A stretch of 64,000 nt of DNA. Origin: Kiloniellales bacterium (GTDB lineage: Bacteria; Pseudomonadota; Alphaproteobacteria; Kiloniellales; JAKSBE01). The stretch is from contig JASJBF010000026.1 of NCBI GenBank assembly GCA_030066685.1, positions 1-64,000 of the forward strand. Reading direction: 5' to 3'. This document shows, one piece after another, positions 19,981 to 28,896 of the stretch. The notes beneath the pieces are model-generated. The model worked only from the letters and a program-made list of their open reading frames with translations. It did no database searches and had not been told where the DNA came from. The stretch's first letter is position 1. Every line of letters begins with the position of its first letter. The position numbers and the translations under genes are program-made.

Positions 19981-20793
19981 CTACTGGCTGGCGGTGATTC
20001 CACCGTCGACGTAGAGGATCTGGCCGGTCACAAAGTCCGAGGCCGGCGCGCAGAAGAACAGGCCGGCGCCGGCCACGTCCTTGGGATCGCCGATCCGGCC
20101 GAGCGGAATCCGCGCGAGCAGTTCGCGCCGGAAGTCGTCGTTCTCCATCACATGGCGGATCAGCTCGGTGTAGATGAAGGTCGGCGCGATGCCGTTCACA
20201 GTGATCCCGTGGGGCGCCAGCTCCATGGCGTGCTGCTTGACCAGCATGACCAGCCCGCCCTTGGTCGCGCAGTAGGCGGAGTAGCCGCGTGCCCGCAGAC
20301 CGAGCCGGGCGCGGACCGACAGCAGGTGCACCTGCCTGCCGCCCGCGCCGATCTCGATCTGCCGGGCGGCCACGCTTTGGCCCAGGAACATGGCCGACTT
20401 CAGGTTGGTCCGGTAAACCTCGTCGAAGGCCGCCTCGGTGACCTCCAGCAGCGGTTCCTCGCGCTGGATGCCGACGCAGTTGAACAGGATGTCGATGCGT
20501 TTGTGACGTGAGAACACGGCCTCGACTCCCTCGCGGATCGCCTCCACCTCCGCGCAGTCGATCGCCAGGCCGTCGGCGGCGAGGCCGGCGTCGTTCAGGT
20601 TTCGGGCGAGTTCGGCCGCCTTGTCGGCGTCGCGGCCCACGACCACGACCGTGGCGCCGGCCAGGGCCAGGGCCCAGGCGACGGCCTCACCGATGCCGCC
20701 GTAGCCGCCGGGCAGGAAGGCGACCTTGCCGTCCAGCCGGTAGAGGCCGGGCAGCGTGGCCTCGAAGTCGACGCGGGGTGTGATCGGGTCCAT
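19981..20793 (-). CDS. Short-chain dehydrogenase/reductase
   Basis: 270-aa classical SDR with GGYGGIGEAVA (cofactor), NCVGIQ, catalytic Ser in LLSVRARLG and YCATK. It belongs to the broad polyol/3-oxoacyl dehydrogenase group and has the usual C-terminal FVTGQILYVDGG. Last gene of the second liv-type operon (17 bp after the extra ATPase gene), so it probably acts on the imported compound. The substrate is not evident. Confidence 0.88.
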   Translation of the reverse strand: MDPITPRVDFEATLPGLYRLDGKVAFLPGGYGGIGEAVAWALALAGATVVVVGRDADKAAELARNLNDAGLAADGLAIDCAEVEAIREGVEAVFSRHKRIDILFNCVGIQREEPLLEVTEAAFDEVYRTNLKSAMFLGQSVAARQIEIGAGGRQVHLLSVRARLGLRARGYSAYCATKGGLVMLVKQHAMELAPHGITVNGIAPTFIYTELIRHVMENDDFRRELLARIPLGRIGDPKDVAGAGLFFCAPASDFVTGQILYVDGGITASQ

Positions 20794-20809
20794 GCTCCGG
20801 CTCCCTGTG

Positions 20810-21436
20810 TCAGGCTTCGGCGAGCTTGCCGAGGTAGGCGACGGCGGCCGGGTTCTCGAGCAGCGCCTCGAAGCTCGGCGCTCGGCTCAGCCGGCCGTCC
20901 TTGACGAAGATGTACTCCTCACAGATCTCGCGCAGGATCCGGACCTGAAAGGGCTCGTTCGGGTGAACGCAGAGGAACACCAGCCGGCCGCGGGCCCGCA
21001 GCGCGCGGAAGAACTCGAGCATGAAGCCGATGTAGCCGTCCTGGGTGTTGAACTGCGGCTCGTCGAAGAGGTGGACCATGGGATAGTCGGTCGTGGCGTG
21101 CTGCAAGAGGACCGAGGGCAGGCGCTTGGCGAAGCGCCGGACCTGGTAGGACTGGTGGTAGTGGATCGCCAGGCGGTCGCGCTCGCGGTACTTCACCCTG
21201 TGCACGTCCTGGCCGCAGCAGAGGACCGCGCCGGCGCTCGGCCGGTTGGAGCCGGTGATCAGCTCGAAGAGGGTGGTCTTGCCCGAGCCGTTCGGCCCCA
21301 TGACGCCGACCACCCGGGGCGTGGCGATCGTGAAGGCCGCTTCCAGACGGAAGGTCTCCTGCGGGGCGAGCCAGCCCCGGGTATAGACCTTGGCCAGGCC
21401 GCGGACGTCGAGGATCGGCGGGTCGCTCCCGGTCAT
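20810..21436 (-). CDS. Non-canonical ABC ATPase lacking the LSGGQ signature
   Basis: 208-aa protein with an ABC-type Walker A (GPNGSGKT, 47-54), a plausible Q-loop (YHQSYQ) and Walker B (MVHLFDEP, 120-127), but no LSGGQ-like signature before Walker B and an unusual segment QFNTQDGYIGFML after it. The H-loop region reads LCVHPNEPFQ. ATG 21436 overlaps the stop of livF2 (ATGA). As a third nucleotide-binding protein in a liv operon it may be regulatory or form an asymmetric ATPase pair. Such an arrangement is not part of the textbook Liv transporter. Confidence 0.8.
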   Translation of the reverse strand: MTGSDPPILDVRGLAKVYTRGWLAPQETFRLEAAFTIATPRVVGVMGPNGSGKTTLFELITGSNRPSAGAVLCCGQDVHRVKYRERDRLAIHYHQSYQVRRFAKRLPSVLLQHATTDYPMVHLFDEPQFNTQDGYIGFMLEFFRALRARGRLVFLCVHPNEPFQVRILREICEEYIFVKDGRLSRAPSFEALLENPAAVAYLGKLAEA

Positions 21437-22128
21437 GTCCCCAGCAGCTCCTTGCGCAGGCTCTCCTCGGCCAGCAGGGCCGCTGAGGCGCCTTCGTGCA
21501 CGACTTGGCCCTGCCTCAGGACGTAGACCCGGTCGGTCACCTTGAGGGCCGAGGCGGCGTTCTGCTCGACCACCAGGACCGAGACCCCGTGGTCCTTCAT
21601 CCGCGCGATCACCGACATGACGTCCTGCACCAGCTTGGGCGCCAGGCCCTGGGAGGGCTCGTCGAGCAGGATCAGCCCGGGCGAGCCCAGCAGCGCGCGG
21701 GAGATCGCAACCATCTGCATCTCGCCGCCCGAAAGGTTCTCGCAGTCCCGCTCCATCAGGTACTCCAGCGCCGAGAAGACCTGGAAGCAATCGTCCAGCG
21801 ACCAGGCCTTGAAGCCGCTCCGCTTCCGGCCCAAGGCCAGGTTGGTCTTGACCATGAGGGCCGGGAAGATCCGCCGGTCGTCCGGCACCCAGGCGATGCC
21901 GGCGCGGGCGATTTCGTGGGTCGGTCGCCGGGTGATGTCGCGTTCGGCGAAGCGGATCTCGCCGCGCCGGGCCGGTGTCAGGCCGAGCACCGAGCGCAAC
22001 ACCGTGGTCTTCCCGGCGCCGCTGGCGCCAAGCAGGGCGACCGCCTCGCCCGCGCCGACTTCCAGGGAGACCCCGAAGAGCGCCTGGGTCTCGCCGTAGA
22101 AGGTGTCGATGCCCGCCACTCGCAGCAT
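21433..22128 (-). CDS. livF: ABC transporter ATP-binding protein, LivF type (second operon)
   Basis: 231-aa ABC ATPase: Walker A GASGAGKT, signature LSGGEMQ, Walker B LILLDEPSQGLAP. The start ATG 22128 shares one base with the livG2 stop (TGATG); the frame stays open upstream but only because it shadows livG2. Coupled to the signature-less ATPase downstream. Confidence 0.92.
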   Translation of the reverse strand: MLRVAGIDTFYGETQALFGVSLEVGAGEAVALLGASGAGKTTVLRSVLGLTPARRGEIRFAERDITRRPTHEIARAGIAWVPDDRRIFPALMVKTNLALGRKRSGFKAWSLDDCFQVFSALEYLMERDCENLSGGEMQMVAISRALLGSPGLILLDEPSQGLAPKLVQDVMSVIARMKDHGVSVLVVEQNAASALKVTDRVYVLRQGQVVHEGASAALLAEESLRKELLGT

Positions 22129-22871
22129 CACGGCGCCTTTCCCAGCTCGGAGGCGCGGACCCAGTTGTTGGCTCGCAGGGCCTCGGGCGTGCCCTCGGCG
22201 ATCACCTGGCCCCAGTGGATCACCGAGATCCGGTCCGCCAGGCCGAAGAGGAAGCCCATGTCGTGCTCGATGACGACCAGGGTGTAGCTGCGCCGCAGCT
22301 CCCGGATCAGCTCGGTCAGACGGGCCTGGCCCTCGGCGCCCAGGCCCTGGGTCGGCTCGTCCAGGAAGACGATCCGAGGCCGCGCGGCCAGGGCCACGGC
22401 GATCTCGAGCGCCCGCCGCTCGCCGTAGGGCAGGGCCGCCGCCGGCGTGTCCGCCCGGCCCTCCAGGCCGACCTGTGCCAGCACGCCGCGGGCCTCCGCG
22501 ACGACGGCGTCGTCGCCCCGGGGCTGCCAGAAGATCCGGCCGAGGCCGCGGCGGACACCGGGCAGGGCGACCAGGATGTTCTCCAGCGCGGTGAACTCGT
22601 CGAAGAGGGTCATGATCTGGAAGGAGCGGGAGACGCCGCGCCGGGTGATCTCGTCCGGGGCGAGCCCGGTGATGTCCTCGCCGTCGAAGGTCACCCGGCC
22701 CCGGTCCGGCCGGTGCAGTCCGGTCAGGACGTTGAAGCAGGTCGACTTGCCGGCGCCGTTGGGCCCCATGATCCCGCTGACCGCGCCGGCCTCGAAGGAC
22801 AGCGAGACGTCCTCCAGCACGACCTGGTCGCCGAAGCGCTTGTGCAGGTGCTCCGCGGCGAAGAGGCTCAT
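22128..22871 (-). CDS. livG: ABC transporter ATP-binding protein, LivG type (second operon)
   Basis: 247-aa ABC ATPase: Walker A GPNGAGKS, signature LPYGERRALE (LivG-like variant), Walker B IVFLDEPTQGLG, H-loop IEHDMGFLFGLADRI. ATG 22871 overlaps the livM2 stop (ATGA), so all importer genes are translationally coupled. Confidence 0.92.
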   Translation of the reverse strand: MSLFAAEHLHKRFGDQVVLEDVSLSFEAGAVSGIMGPNGAGKSTCFNVLTGLHRPDRGRVTFDGEDITGLAPDEITRRGVSRSFQIMTLFDEFTALENILVALPGVRRGLGRIFWQPRGDDAVVAEARGVLAQVGLEGRADTPAAALPYGERRALEIAVALAARPRIVFLDEPTQGLGAEGQARLTELIRELRRSYTLVVIEHDMGFLFGLADRISVIHWGQVIAEGTPEALRANNWVRASELGKAP

Positions 22872-23884
22872 GTCGAGGCCTCCTTGCCGGCTGCCGGCGC
22901 GGCGACCTTCTGGGACTTGAGGCGCGCGACGATCCGGCCCCAGGCGCCGGCAATGCCTTCCGGCTCGAACAGCATCACCACCATGAACAGCAGGCCGTAC
23001 CACAGCAGCCAGGCCTCGGTGACCGAGCCCAATAGATCCCGTGCCAGGAAGAACACGATCGCGCCGACCACCGGCCCCCAGAAGGACACGAAGCCGCCGC
23101 CGATCAGGGTCATCATGACCACAAAGCCCGAGGCGTGCAGGCTCATGACGTCGGGATAGGCGCTTTCCTGGGTCAGGCAGAACAGCCCGCCGGCCAGTCC
23201 GGCGAAGGCGCCCGAGAGGGTGAAGACCGTCCACTTGATCAGCCAGACCCGGTAGCCGACGAAGCGCGCCCGGGTCTCGTTCATGCGGATGGCCTGGATG
23301 GCCGCGCCGAAGGGCGAGTGCAGAACACGCCAGAGCACGACGACGATCACTGCCAGCAGGGCGGCGGCGAAGTAGTAGAGCGTCGCGTTCGACTTCAGGC
23401 TGACCGAGGCGACGCCGAGGCCGAGCTCGGGCCGGAGCACGTTCAAGAGGCCGTCCTCGCCGCCGGTCAGGCCGTGCCACTTGATCGCGACGAACCAGAA
23501 AATCTGCCCGAAGGCGATGGTCATCAGCGCGAAGTAGATCCCCCGGCGGTGCGACAGGAAGCAGGCGACCACCCCGGCCGCGACGGTCGCCGCGCAGACC
23601 GCCAGCACAAGGCCGCCCCAGACGCTGTCGAAAAGGTTGAGCTGGCTGAGGCCGTAGGCGTAGGCGCCGATGCCCAGGAAGGCGCCGTGCCCAAAGGAAG
23701 GCAGGCCGGTGTAGCCCAGCAGTAGGTTGTAGCCCAATGCGTAGATGATCCAGATCGCGATCTCGACCCCGATGTAGTCGTAGAGCCCGACCGCCGGCGC
23801 CCAAAGCGGATAGCTGAACAGCAGCGCGAAGAAGACCAGCATCTGCGGCGTGATCGGCGGGACCTTTCTCCGGGCGGTCAGCAT
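22868..23884 (-). CDS. livM: ABC transporter permease, LivM type (second operon)
   Basis: 338-aa membrane permease. Landmarks are LGYNLLLGYTGLPSFGHGAF and the coupling loop LIGGGFVSFWGPVVGA; several hydrophobic helices; Lys-rich cytoplasmic C-terminus (RLKSQKVAAPAAGKE). It starts 4 bp after the livH2 stop. Confidence 0.92.
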   Translation of the reverse strand: MLTARRKVPPITPQMLVFFALLFSYPLWAPAVGLYDYIGVEIAIWIIYALGYNLLLGYTGLPSFGHGAFLGIGAYAYGLSQLNLFDSVWGGLVLAVCAATVAAGVVACFLSHRRGIYFALMTIAFGQIFWFVAIKWHGLTGGEDGLLNVLRPELGLGVASVSLKSNATLYYFAAALLAVIVVVLWRVLHSPFGAAIQAIRMNETRARFVGYRVWLIKWTVFTLSGAFAGLAGGLFCLTQESAYPDVMSLHASGFVVMMTLIGGGFVSFWGPVVGAIVFFLARDLLGSVTEAWLLWYGLLFMVVMLFEPEGIAGAWGRIVARLKSQKVAAPAAGKEAST

Positions 23885-23888
23885 CGCA

Positions 23889-24818
23889 TTACGTTTCCAG
23901 CACGGTCTTCTTGCCGAAGAGGCCCCGGGCCCGGACCGAGAGCACCAGGATCAGCAGCAAGTACATGGACAGGATCGACCAGTCGGTGGCGTAGGCGCCG
24001 GTGATGCCGACCGCGAGCCCGACCAGCAGCCCGCCGACAACCGCGCCCCAGAAGCTGCCGATCCCGCCGAGCACGATGATCAGGAAGGCGGGGATTACGG
24101 CGTCGACCCCGACGTGCGGGCGCAGCCCCCAGATCGGCGCCAGGATGATGCCGGCGATTCCGGCCAGCGCGGCACCGAAGCCGAAGACCAGCAGTTGAAG
24201 GCGCGACAGGTTGATCCCCAGGGCGCGGACCATCTCGCTGTCGTGCGCCCCGGCCTTGATGATCGCGCCGTAGGGCGTCTTGTCGAGGAAGAGCCAGACC
24301 AGGCCGATCGCGCAGAGTCCAAAGACCGCGGCGAACACCCGGTACTTGGAATAGATCATGTCGCCGGCGAGGAAGGCGCCGGTCACCGCCTCGGGCGTCG
24401 GCAGCACCTGCTCGGCCGGCCCCCAGGTCAGGCGGATCGCCTCCTCGATGACCAGCGCCGCGCCGAAGGTCAGCAGCAGGCCGTACTCCTTCTTCTTGCC
24501 GTAGGTCCGGCGCAGGCAGACCTCGAGGCCGAAGCCGACGACGGCCACGGCGAGCGGCGCGACGACCAGCGCGACGGCATAGCGCGCGCCCAGCGGCAGC
24601 GCGGCGTAGGCCTCGCCGAGCGGGCCCAGGGCCGAGAGGTCTGGGCTGATCACCAGCAGCGCGATGTAGGCGCCCAGAGCGAAGAGCGAGCCGTGCGCCA
24701 GGTTGATCACCTCCATCACGCTGACGATCAGGGTGAAGCCGAGGGCGATCAGGGCGAAAAGCAGGCCCAGCGCCAAGCCGTTGAGCACGTGGGGCAGCAG
24801 TCCGTTGAGGAAATCCAT
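23889..24818 (-). CDS. livH: ABC transporter permease, LivH type (second operon)
   Basis: 309-aa membrane permease with LIVSVMEVINLAHGSLFALG and IIVLGGIGSFWGAVVGG motifs of LivH. It lies about 130 bp downstream of the binding-protein gene, with a strong hairpin in the gap. Confidence 0.92.
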   Translation of the reverse strand: MDFLNGLLPHVLNGLALGLLFALIALGFTLIVSVMEVINLAHGSLFALGAYIALLVISPDLSALGPLGEAYAALPLGARYAVALVVAPLAVAVVGFGLEVCLRRTYGKKKEYGLLLTFGAALVIEEAIRLTWGPAEQVLPTPEAVTGAFLAGDMIYSKYRVFAAVFGLCAIGLVWLFLDKTPYGAIIKAGAHDSEMVRALGINLSRLQLLVFGFGAALAGIAGIILAPIWGLRPHVGVDAVIPAFLIIVLGGIGSFWGAVVGGLLVGLAVGITGAYATDWSILSMYLLLILVLSVRARGLFGKKTVLET

Positions 24819-24867
24819 GACCGCTCCGCGCTGCTGTTCTCAGACGACCCTGCAGCCTGGCGGACGC

Positions 24868-24916
24868 GGATGCGGCCGGCGCGACCCGTCACGCGAGCGG
24901 GCCGGCGGCCGCATCC
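24868..24916 (-). promoter_or_regulatory. Intercistronic hairpin between binding-protein and permease genes
   Basis: Arms GGATGCGGCCGGC (24868-24880) and GCCGGCGGCCGCATCC (24901-24916) pair with a 3-nt bulge around a 20-nt loop. Such hairpins after a periplasmic binding-protein gene commonly protect the upstream mRNA or reduce read-through, so that more binding protein than permease is made. Role here inferred. Confidence 0.55.
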
Positions 24917-24949
24917 GGGCCGTCCCCCCGATACGGCCCCCGAAACGGC

Positions 24950-26209
24950 TCAGGGCTCGTAGACCGGCGTGTCCGCGAAGGACTCCAGCTTGCAGGCTTC
25001 CTCGGCGCCGCGGTCTGCGATCGCCTCCGGCGCCGATCGGCTCACGATCTTGAAGAGATCGTTCGGATCGTCGCTTCCGAGGTTGGCGGTGGCCAGGTAG
25101 ATCGTCTGCTGCATCTGGTGGGTCTCGGCGTTCATATAGGCGTCGTGATGCTGCATGCGGACCTCGGCCGGGATGCGCAGCTGCTCGAGCCGCTTGATGA
25201 CGGCGTGGTTGTTGGTGGTGCCGGCCTTCTCGACGGCCTCCAGCAGCGAACGCGTCGCCCAGTAGCCGTTGTAGAAGACGTTGCCCGGGACCCGCATCTT
25301 GGTGTCCGGGTACATGGCCTGGTAGCGCTTGACGAAGTCCTCCACCCCCGGCAGGTCGAGCTTGTAGTACCAGGTGGTCCCGAAGACGCCGAAGAGGTTC
25401 TCCTTCGGCAGGCCGTAGACGTCCGGCCAGTCCTGCTGGTTGTTGATCCAAGCGTACTTGGCGCCCATGCCGAGGTCGGCGACCTGGGTGCGCATGGCCT
25501 TCTGATCGTCGCCGCCGACCGCCGCCGCGATCACCTTGGGATTGATCTGCTGGGTTTTCAGCAGGATCGACGAGAAGTCGCGGGTGCCCTGCGGGACCAG
25601 GATCTCGTCCATGATGGTCGCGCCGTTGGCCTCGGCCAGCTTGCGGGTCGCCGCCGAGGTGTTGTGGCCCCAGACGTAGTCGTTGGTCAGCAACAGCCAG
25701 TCCTTGCCGTAGGTGGTGATCGCAGCCTTGACCGCGGACTGGGCGAAGTTGGTGCCGTTGCCGTCCCAGACGAACTTGACCCGGTGGCAGTTCTTGCCCG
25801 ACTCGGTCGGCGAGGAGGAGTTGGTGTTGAGGTAGATCACGCCGTGCTTCTGGGCGACCTGGGAGATGGCGTTGGCCACGCCGGAGGAGACCGCGCCGAT
25901 CAGGAAGCCCACCTTCTCCTGGGAGATCATGCGCTCGGCGACCCGCGAGCCGGTCGCCGGGGTGGTCTCGGTGTCGATGTGGACGGTCTCGATCCGGCGG
26001 CCGAGGACGCCGCCCCTGGCGTTGAACTCCTCGATCGCCATCAGCATGCCGCGGCGGTCCGAGGCGCCGGAGTTGGCGTACTGCCCGCTGGCGTCGGAGG
26101 TGAGACCGATCAGCAGCGGCTTGTTCTCCGCGCCGGCCTGCGCGGCCAGACCGCCGGCCAGTGCCAGCGGCGCTGCGGCCAGCAGCAGCCGAGTGAGACG
26201 TCGTTTCAT
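24950..26209 (-). CDS. Periplasmic substrate-binding protein (urea/amide/branched-chain type)
   Basis: 419-aa type-1 binding protein with a signal peptide over roughly residues 1-27 (LLLAAAPLALAGGLAAQAGA). Its ligand lobes include LIGLTSDASGQYANSGASDR and GAVSSGVANAISQVAQ. It heads the second liv-type operon (binding protein, LivH, LivM, LivG, LivF, extra ATPase, SDR). A divergent RpiR-type regulator suggests the ligand or a product is a sugar-phosphate-forming compound, but this is weak evidence. Confidence 0.9.
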   Translation of the reverse strand: MKRRLTRLLLAAAPLALAGGLAAQAGAENKPLLIGLTSDASGQYANSGASDRRGMLMAIEEFNARGGVLGRRIETVHIDTETTPATGSRVAERMISQEKVGFLIGAVSSGVANAISQVAQKHGVIYLNTNSSSPTESGKNCHRVKFVWDGNGTNFAQSAVKAAITTYGKDWLLLTNDYVWGHNTSAATRKLAEANGATIMDEILVPQGTRDFSSILLKTQQINPKVIAAAVGGDDQKAMRTQVADLGMGAKYAWINNQQDWPDVYGLPKENLFGVFGTTWYYKLDLPGVEDFVKRYQAMYPDTKMRVPGNVFYNGYWATRSLLEAVEKAGTTNNHAVIKRLEQLRIPAEVRMQHHDAYMNAETHQMQQTIYLATANLGSDDPNDLFKIVSRSAPEAIADRGAEEACKLESFADTPVYEP

Positions 26210-26339
26210 CCTTGCCTCCCTTTCGCTTCTTTTGGCGCTTCCTCTGCAAGGAGCGGCAGGCCCGCAACAGCCCGTAGCTCTGCGCCTGCCGCGCAGTCCT
26301 GGTGCCAGTCGCGCCGTGCCACGCCCGAAGCCGTGTGTT

Positions 26340-26405
26340 GAATTAATTTTCTGAAATTGTTATATTTGAAAATTCTTTTCATATCAAGATAGAAATTTCT
26401 TTCAA
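26340..26405. promoter_or_regulatory. AT-rich divergent promoter/operator region
   Basis: An AT island in the 272-bp gap between the liv2 operon and the RpiR-type regulator gene, with inverted motifs TTGAAA (26366-26371) and TTTCAA (26400-26405) and a GAAATTTC palindrome (26392-26399). SIS-domain RpiR regulators often bind GAAA/TTTC-containing sites, so autoregulation and control of the divergent operon are likely. Exact promoter elements cannot be fixed. Confidence 0.45.
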
Positions 26406-26481
26406 TGCTGCAGGGGGAATTGACGTTCGATCCCGGGGGCCCGAGGTTGGCGGCACCGGAGCAGGCAGCAGGACGCCCAGC

Positions 26482-27345
26482 ATGACCGACAGCATTCCCG
26501 ACGCCGGAGACACCCTGTCCTTCGACCAGCTGCGCGACGCCATCGACGAGCGCTTCGACAGCCTCAGCCCGCACCTGCAGCGCCTGGCCCGCTACGCCCT
26601 GCACAACCCCAACGGCTTCGCCCTCTCGACCGTGGTCAAGGTCGCCGAGGACAACGACGTCCAGCCCTCCAGCGTGGTCCGCTTCGCCCAGACCTTCGGC
26701 TTCCGGGGCTTCTCCGACCTCCAGAAGGTCTTCCGCCACCGCCTGATCGAGGGCACGCCGGAGCTGCGCAGCGAGATCTATGCGGCGCAGGAGTCGCTGG
26801 AGCAGCTCGCCGAGGACGACCCCTTGCGCCTGCTGCAGGATTTCTCCCAGGCCTCGATCGATGCCCTCAACGGCCTGCGCCGCTCGATCGGCAACGACGA
26901 CCTGAAGCGGGCGCTCGGCATGATGGAGCGCGCCGCCACCTGTTACGTGATCGGGCAGCGCCGTGCCTTCCCGGTCGCCGCCTACATCGCCTACGGCCTG
27001 GCGCGGCTCGAGCTCAAGGCGATGTTCCTCGACTTCGTCGGCGGCATGGTGCCGCAGCAGGTCGCGGCCATGACCGAGCGGGACCTTCTGATCGCGGTCA
27101 GCTTCGCGCCCTACGCCCCCGACGTGGTCAAGACCGTCAAGGACGCGCACATCCGCGGCATCCCGGTGCTCGCGATCACCGACACCGAGCGCAGCCCGCT
27201 CGCGACCCACGCCGCCCTGGCCTTCAAGATCCACGACGACGCCGTGCGCCGCTTCCGGCCGCTGGCGCCCTCCATCGTCCTCGCCCAGTGCCTGATCCTC
27301 GGCCTCAGCTACCTCAAGGACCGCGACACGGCAGCCCGGCGCTGA
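26482..27345 (+). CDS. RpiR/MurR-family transcriptional regulator with SIS domain
   Basis: 287-aa regulator: N-terminal HTH_6 domain (NGFALSTVVKVAEDNDVQPS, SVVRFAQTFGFRGFSDLQK) over about residues 15-90 and a C-terminal SIS sugar-phosphate isomerase-like domain from about 135 (TCYVIGQRRAFPVAAYIAYG, LLIAVSFAPYAPDVVKTVK). SIS domains sense phosphorylated sugars or related ligands. Transcribed divergently from the second liv operon, its likely target. Confidence 0.9.
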   Translation: MTDSIPDAGDTLSFDQLRDAIDERFDSLSPHLQRLARYALHNPNGFALSTVVKVAEDNDVQPSSVVRFAQTFGFRGFSDLQKVFRHRLIEGTPELRSEIYAAQESLEQLAEDDPLRLLQDFSQASIDALNGLRRSIGNDDLKRALGMMERAATCYVIGQRRAFPVAAYIAYGLARLELKAMFLDFVGGMVPQQVAAMTERDLLIAVSFAPYAPDVVKTVKDAHIRGIPVLAITDTERSPLATHAALAFKIHDDAVRRFRPLAPSIVLAQCLILGLSYLKDRDTAARR

Positions 27346-27386
27346 TCCCTACGGATAGTACCGAGCATCGCGAGCACTTGCCGGAG

Positions 27387-27495
27387 GTCATGCTTCGACA
27401 GGCTCAGCATGAGGAGAAACTCTTCATGATGCTCACCCTCACCCGCGCGTACGCGCCGCGCTTCGCGCCCTGTCGAAGGGCGAGGGTGGCCGCTT
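27387..27495. repeat. Dispersed intergenic repeat (TTCGACAGGCTCAGCATGAG family)
   Basis: Contains the palindromic tract ATGCTTCGACAGGCTCAGCA and a CCCTGTCGAAGGGCGAGGGT block. A diverged relative with CATGCTTCGAGAAGCTCAGC lies at 54046-54070. Repeats of this type are common between genes in many alphaproteobacteria. It sits between two convergent genes and may help termination. Confidence 0.65.
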
Positions 27496-27531
27496 GCGTG
27501 CTCTATCAGCCTGCGTTGGATAGCAACGACG

Positions 27532-28572
27532 TCACGTGGCGGCACCGAGGAAGCCATGGAGCGCGGACTTGAGGTTGGCGCCCAGCGCCGCGCTGACGTA
27601 GCCGCCTTCCTGGACGATCACGCTGGGCAGCTTGAGGGCGGCGATCCGCTCGGTGATTTTCCGAAAGCCTTCGGTCGTGATCGCGAGCCCCTGGAAGGGA
27701 TCGCTCTCGTGGGCGTCGAGGCCGAGCGCGACGACCAGGGCGCCCGGCGCGAAGTCGGCGATCCGCGCGAGCGCGCTCTCCAGGGCCGCCAGGTAGGCCT
27801 CGTCCGCGGTGCCGCGCGGCAGCGGCAGGTTCAGATTGCAGCCCTCGCCTGCGCCGGTGCCGGTCTCCGCGGCGTAGCCCCAGAAGAAGGGATAGAAGCG
27901 CACCGGGTCGGCGTGGAGCGAGATCGTCAGCACGTCGCCGCGGCCGTAGAAGATCTGCTGGGTGCCGTTGCCGTGGTGCACGTCGACGTCGAGCACCGCG
28001 ACCCGCGCGTGCCGCGTCCGCAGCCGCTCGGCGGCGATGGCGGCGTTGTTCAGGAAGCAGAAGCCGCCGGCCATGTCGGCGGTGGCGTGGTGGCCCGGCG
28101 GCCGGCAGAGCGCATAGGCCAGGGCCTCGCCGCCGAGCACAAGGTCGGCGGCGCGGACCGCGCTCTGGGCGCCGGCGTAGGCGCTGGTCCAGGTCTCGGC
28201 GTTGATCGGCGCCGCCCCGTCCATGACGTGGTAGCCGACCTGCCCGACCGCCGAAGCCGGATAGCCGCCCGCCGCCTCGCCCCGGCGCGCGACCGGGTGG
28301 ACGTTGGGCACGACCTCGTCCGGCGCGCCCGCGATCCGGCACCAGCGCGGATAGATGCCCTGCAGGAAGGTCAGGTAGCGCTCTTCGTGCACCGCGGCGA
28401 CGGCGGCCAGCCCGGAATCCGGCGGCGCCTCGACGGCCAGGCCCAGCTCTTCCACGGCGCGCAGAAGGATCGCCGCGCGCTCGGGCGTCTCCGGGCTTTG
28501 CTGCCAGGCGCCGCTGACCAGGAAGCGCTTAGGCGCGTGCGCCTTTTGCGCGGGGTCGAAGACCGCCTTCAT
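27532..28572 (-). CDS. Histone-deacetylase-family protein, acetylpolyamine amidohydrolase type
   Basis: 346-aa zinc amidohydrolase of the HDAC/AphA superfamily, which removes acetyl groups from acetylated polyamines or acyl-lysine. Motifs: CRPPGHHATADMAGGFCFLN (proton-relay His pair), DVDVHHGNGTQQIFYGR (zinc ligands Asp and His) and ALGLDAHESDP (third ligand Asp). The N-terminal MKAVFDPAQKAHAPK is typical of acetylpolyamine amidohydrolases. No direct operon partner; convergent with the RpiR-type gene. A link to the polyamine-type decarboxylase at 1-1311 is possible but distant. Confidence 0.88.
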   Translation of the reverse strand: MKAVFDPAQKAHAPKRFLVSGAWQQSPETPERAAILLRAVEELGLAVEAPPDSGLAAVAAVHEERYLTFLQGIYPRWCRIAGAPDEVVPNVHPVARRGEAAGGYPASAVGQVGYHVMDGAAPINAETWTSAYAGAQSAVRAADLVLGGEALAYALCRPPGHHATADMAGGFCFLNNAAIAAERLRTRHARVAVLDVDVHHGNGTQQIFYGRGDVLTISLHADPVRFYPFFWGYAAETGTGAGEGCNLNLPLPRGTADEAYLAALESALARIADFAPGALVVALGLDAHESDPFQGLAITTEGFRKITERIAALKLPSVIVQEGGYVSAALGANLKSALHGFLGAAT

Positions 28573-28896
28573 GGAGGAGACTCCTCTGTCGAGGTCAATC
28601 TCCGACTCTGTGCAGAAGGCCTTCCCGGGTCAACGCGTCGGCGCAGTCCGCCAGGATCCGGCGCGCGCAGACGATCGGGCCGTGCCGTATGGCGAGGCGG
28701 GCGACCCGCGGGGACATGTCGCGGCTGAGGTCGTCGAGCGCGCGCCGCGCCAGTCGGCCCAAAGGAATTTCGGCCCGCTTCCCGTGATTGCACTGGCCGA
28801 AAGTGACCGATAGGCACGCGGTTTATCGAGCCCAAGGTTCAAAACACTCCGCGCTTGATATAGCCTCCCTGGCCTATTTTCGATCGGGAGGATTCA
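28573..28896. other. Intergenic region, about 324 bp, divergent promoters
   Basis: No gene supported. It separates the divergent amidohydrolase and EEP-family genes and must hold both promoters. The last 40 bp are less GC-rich and end in GGGAGG, the ribosome binding site of the following gene. No other structure seen. Confidence 0.5.

Noticed and set aside
22128-23804. A 558-aa ATPase with a long N-terminal extension (similarly 21433-22953 and 11276-13549)
   Set aside because: The extensions shadow the upstream gene; coupled starts at 22871, 22128 and 12043 place the homology correctly.
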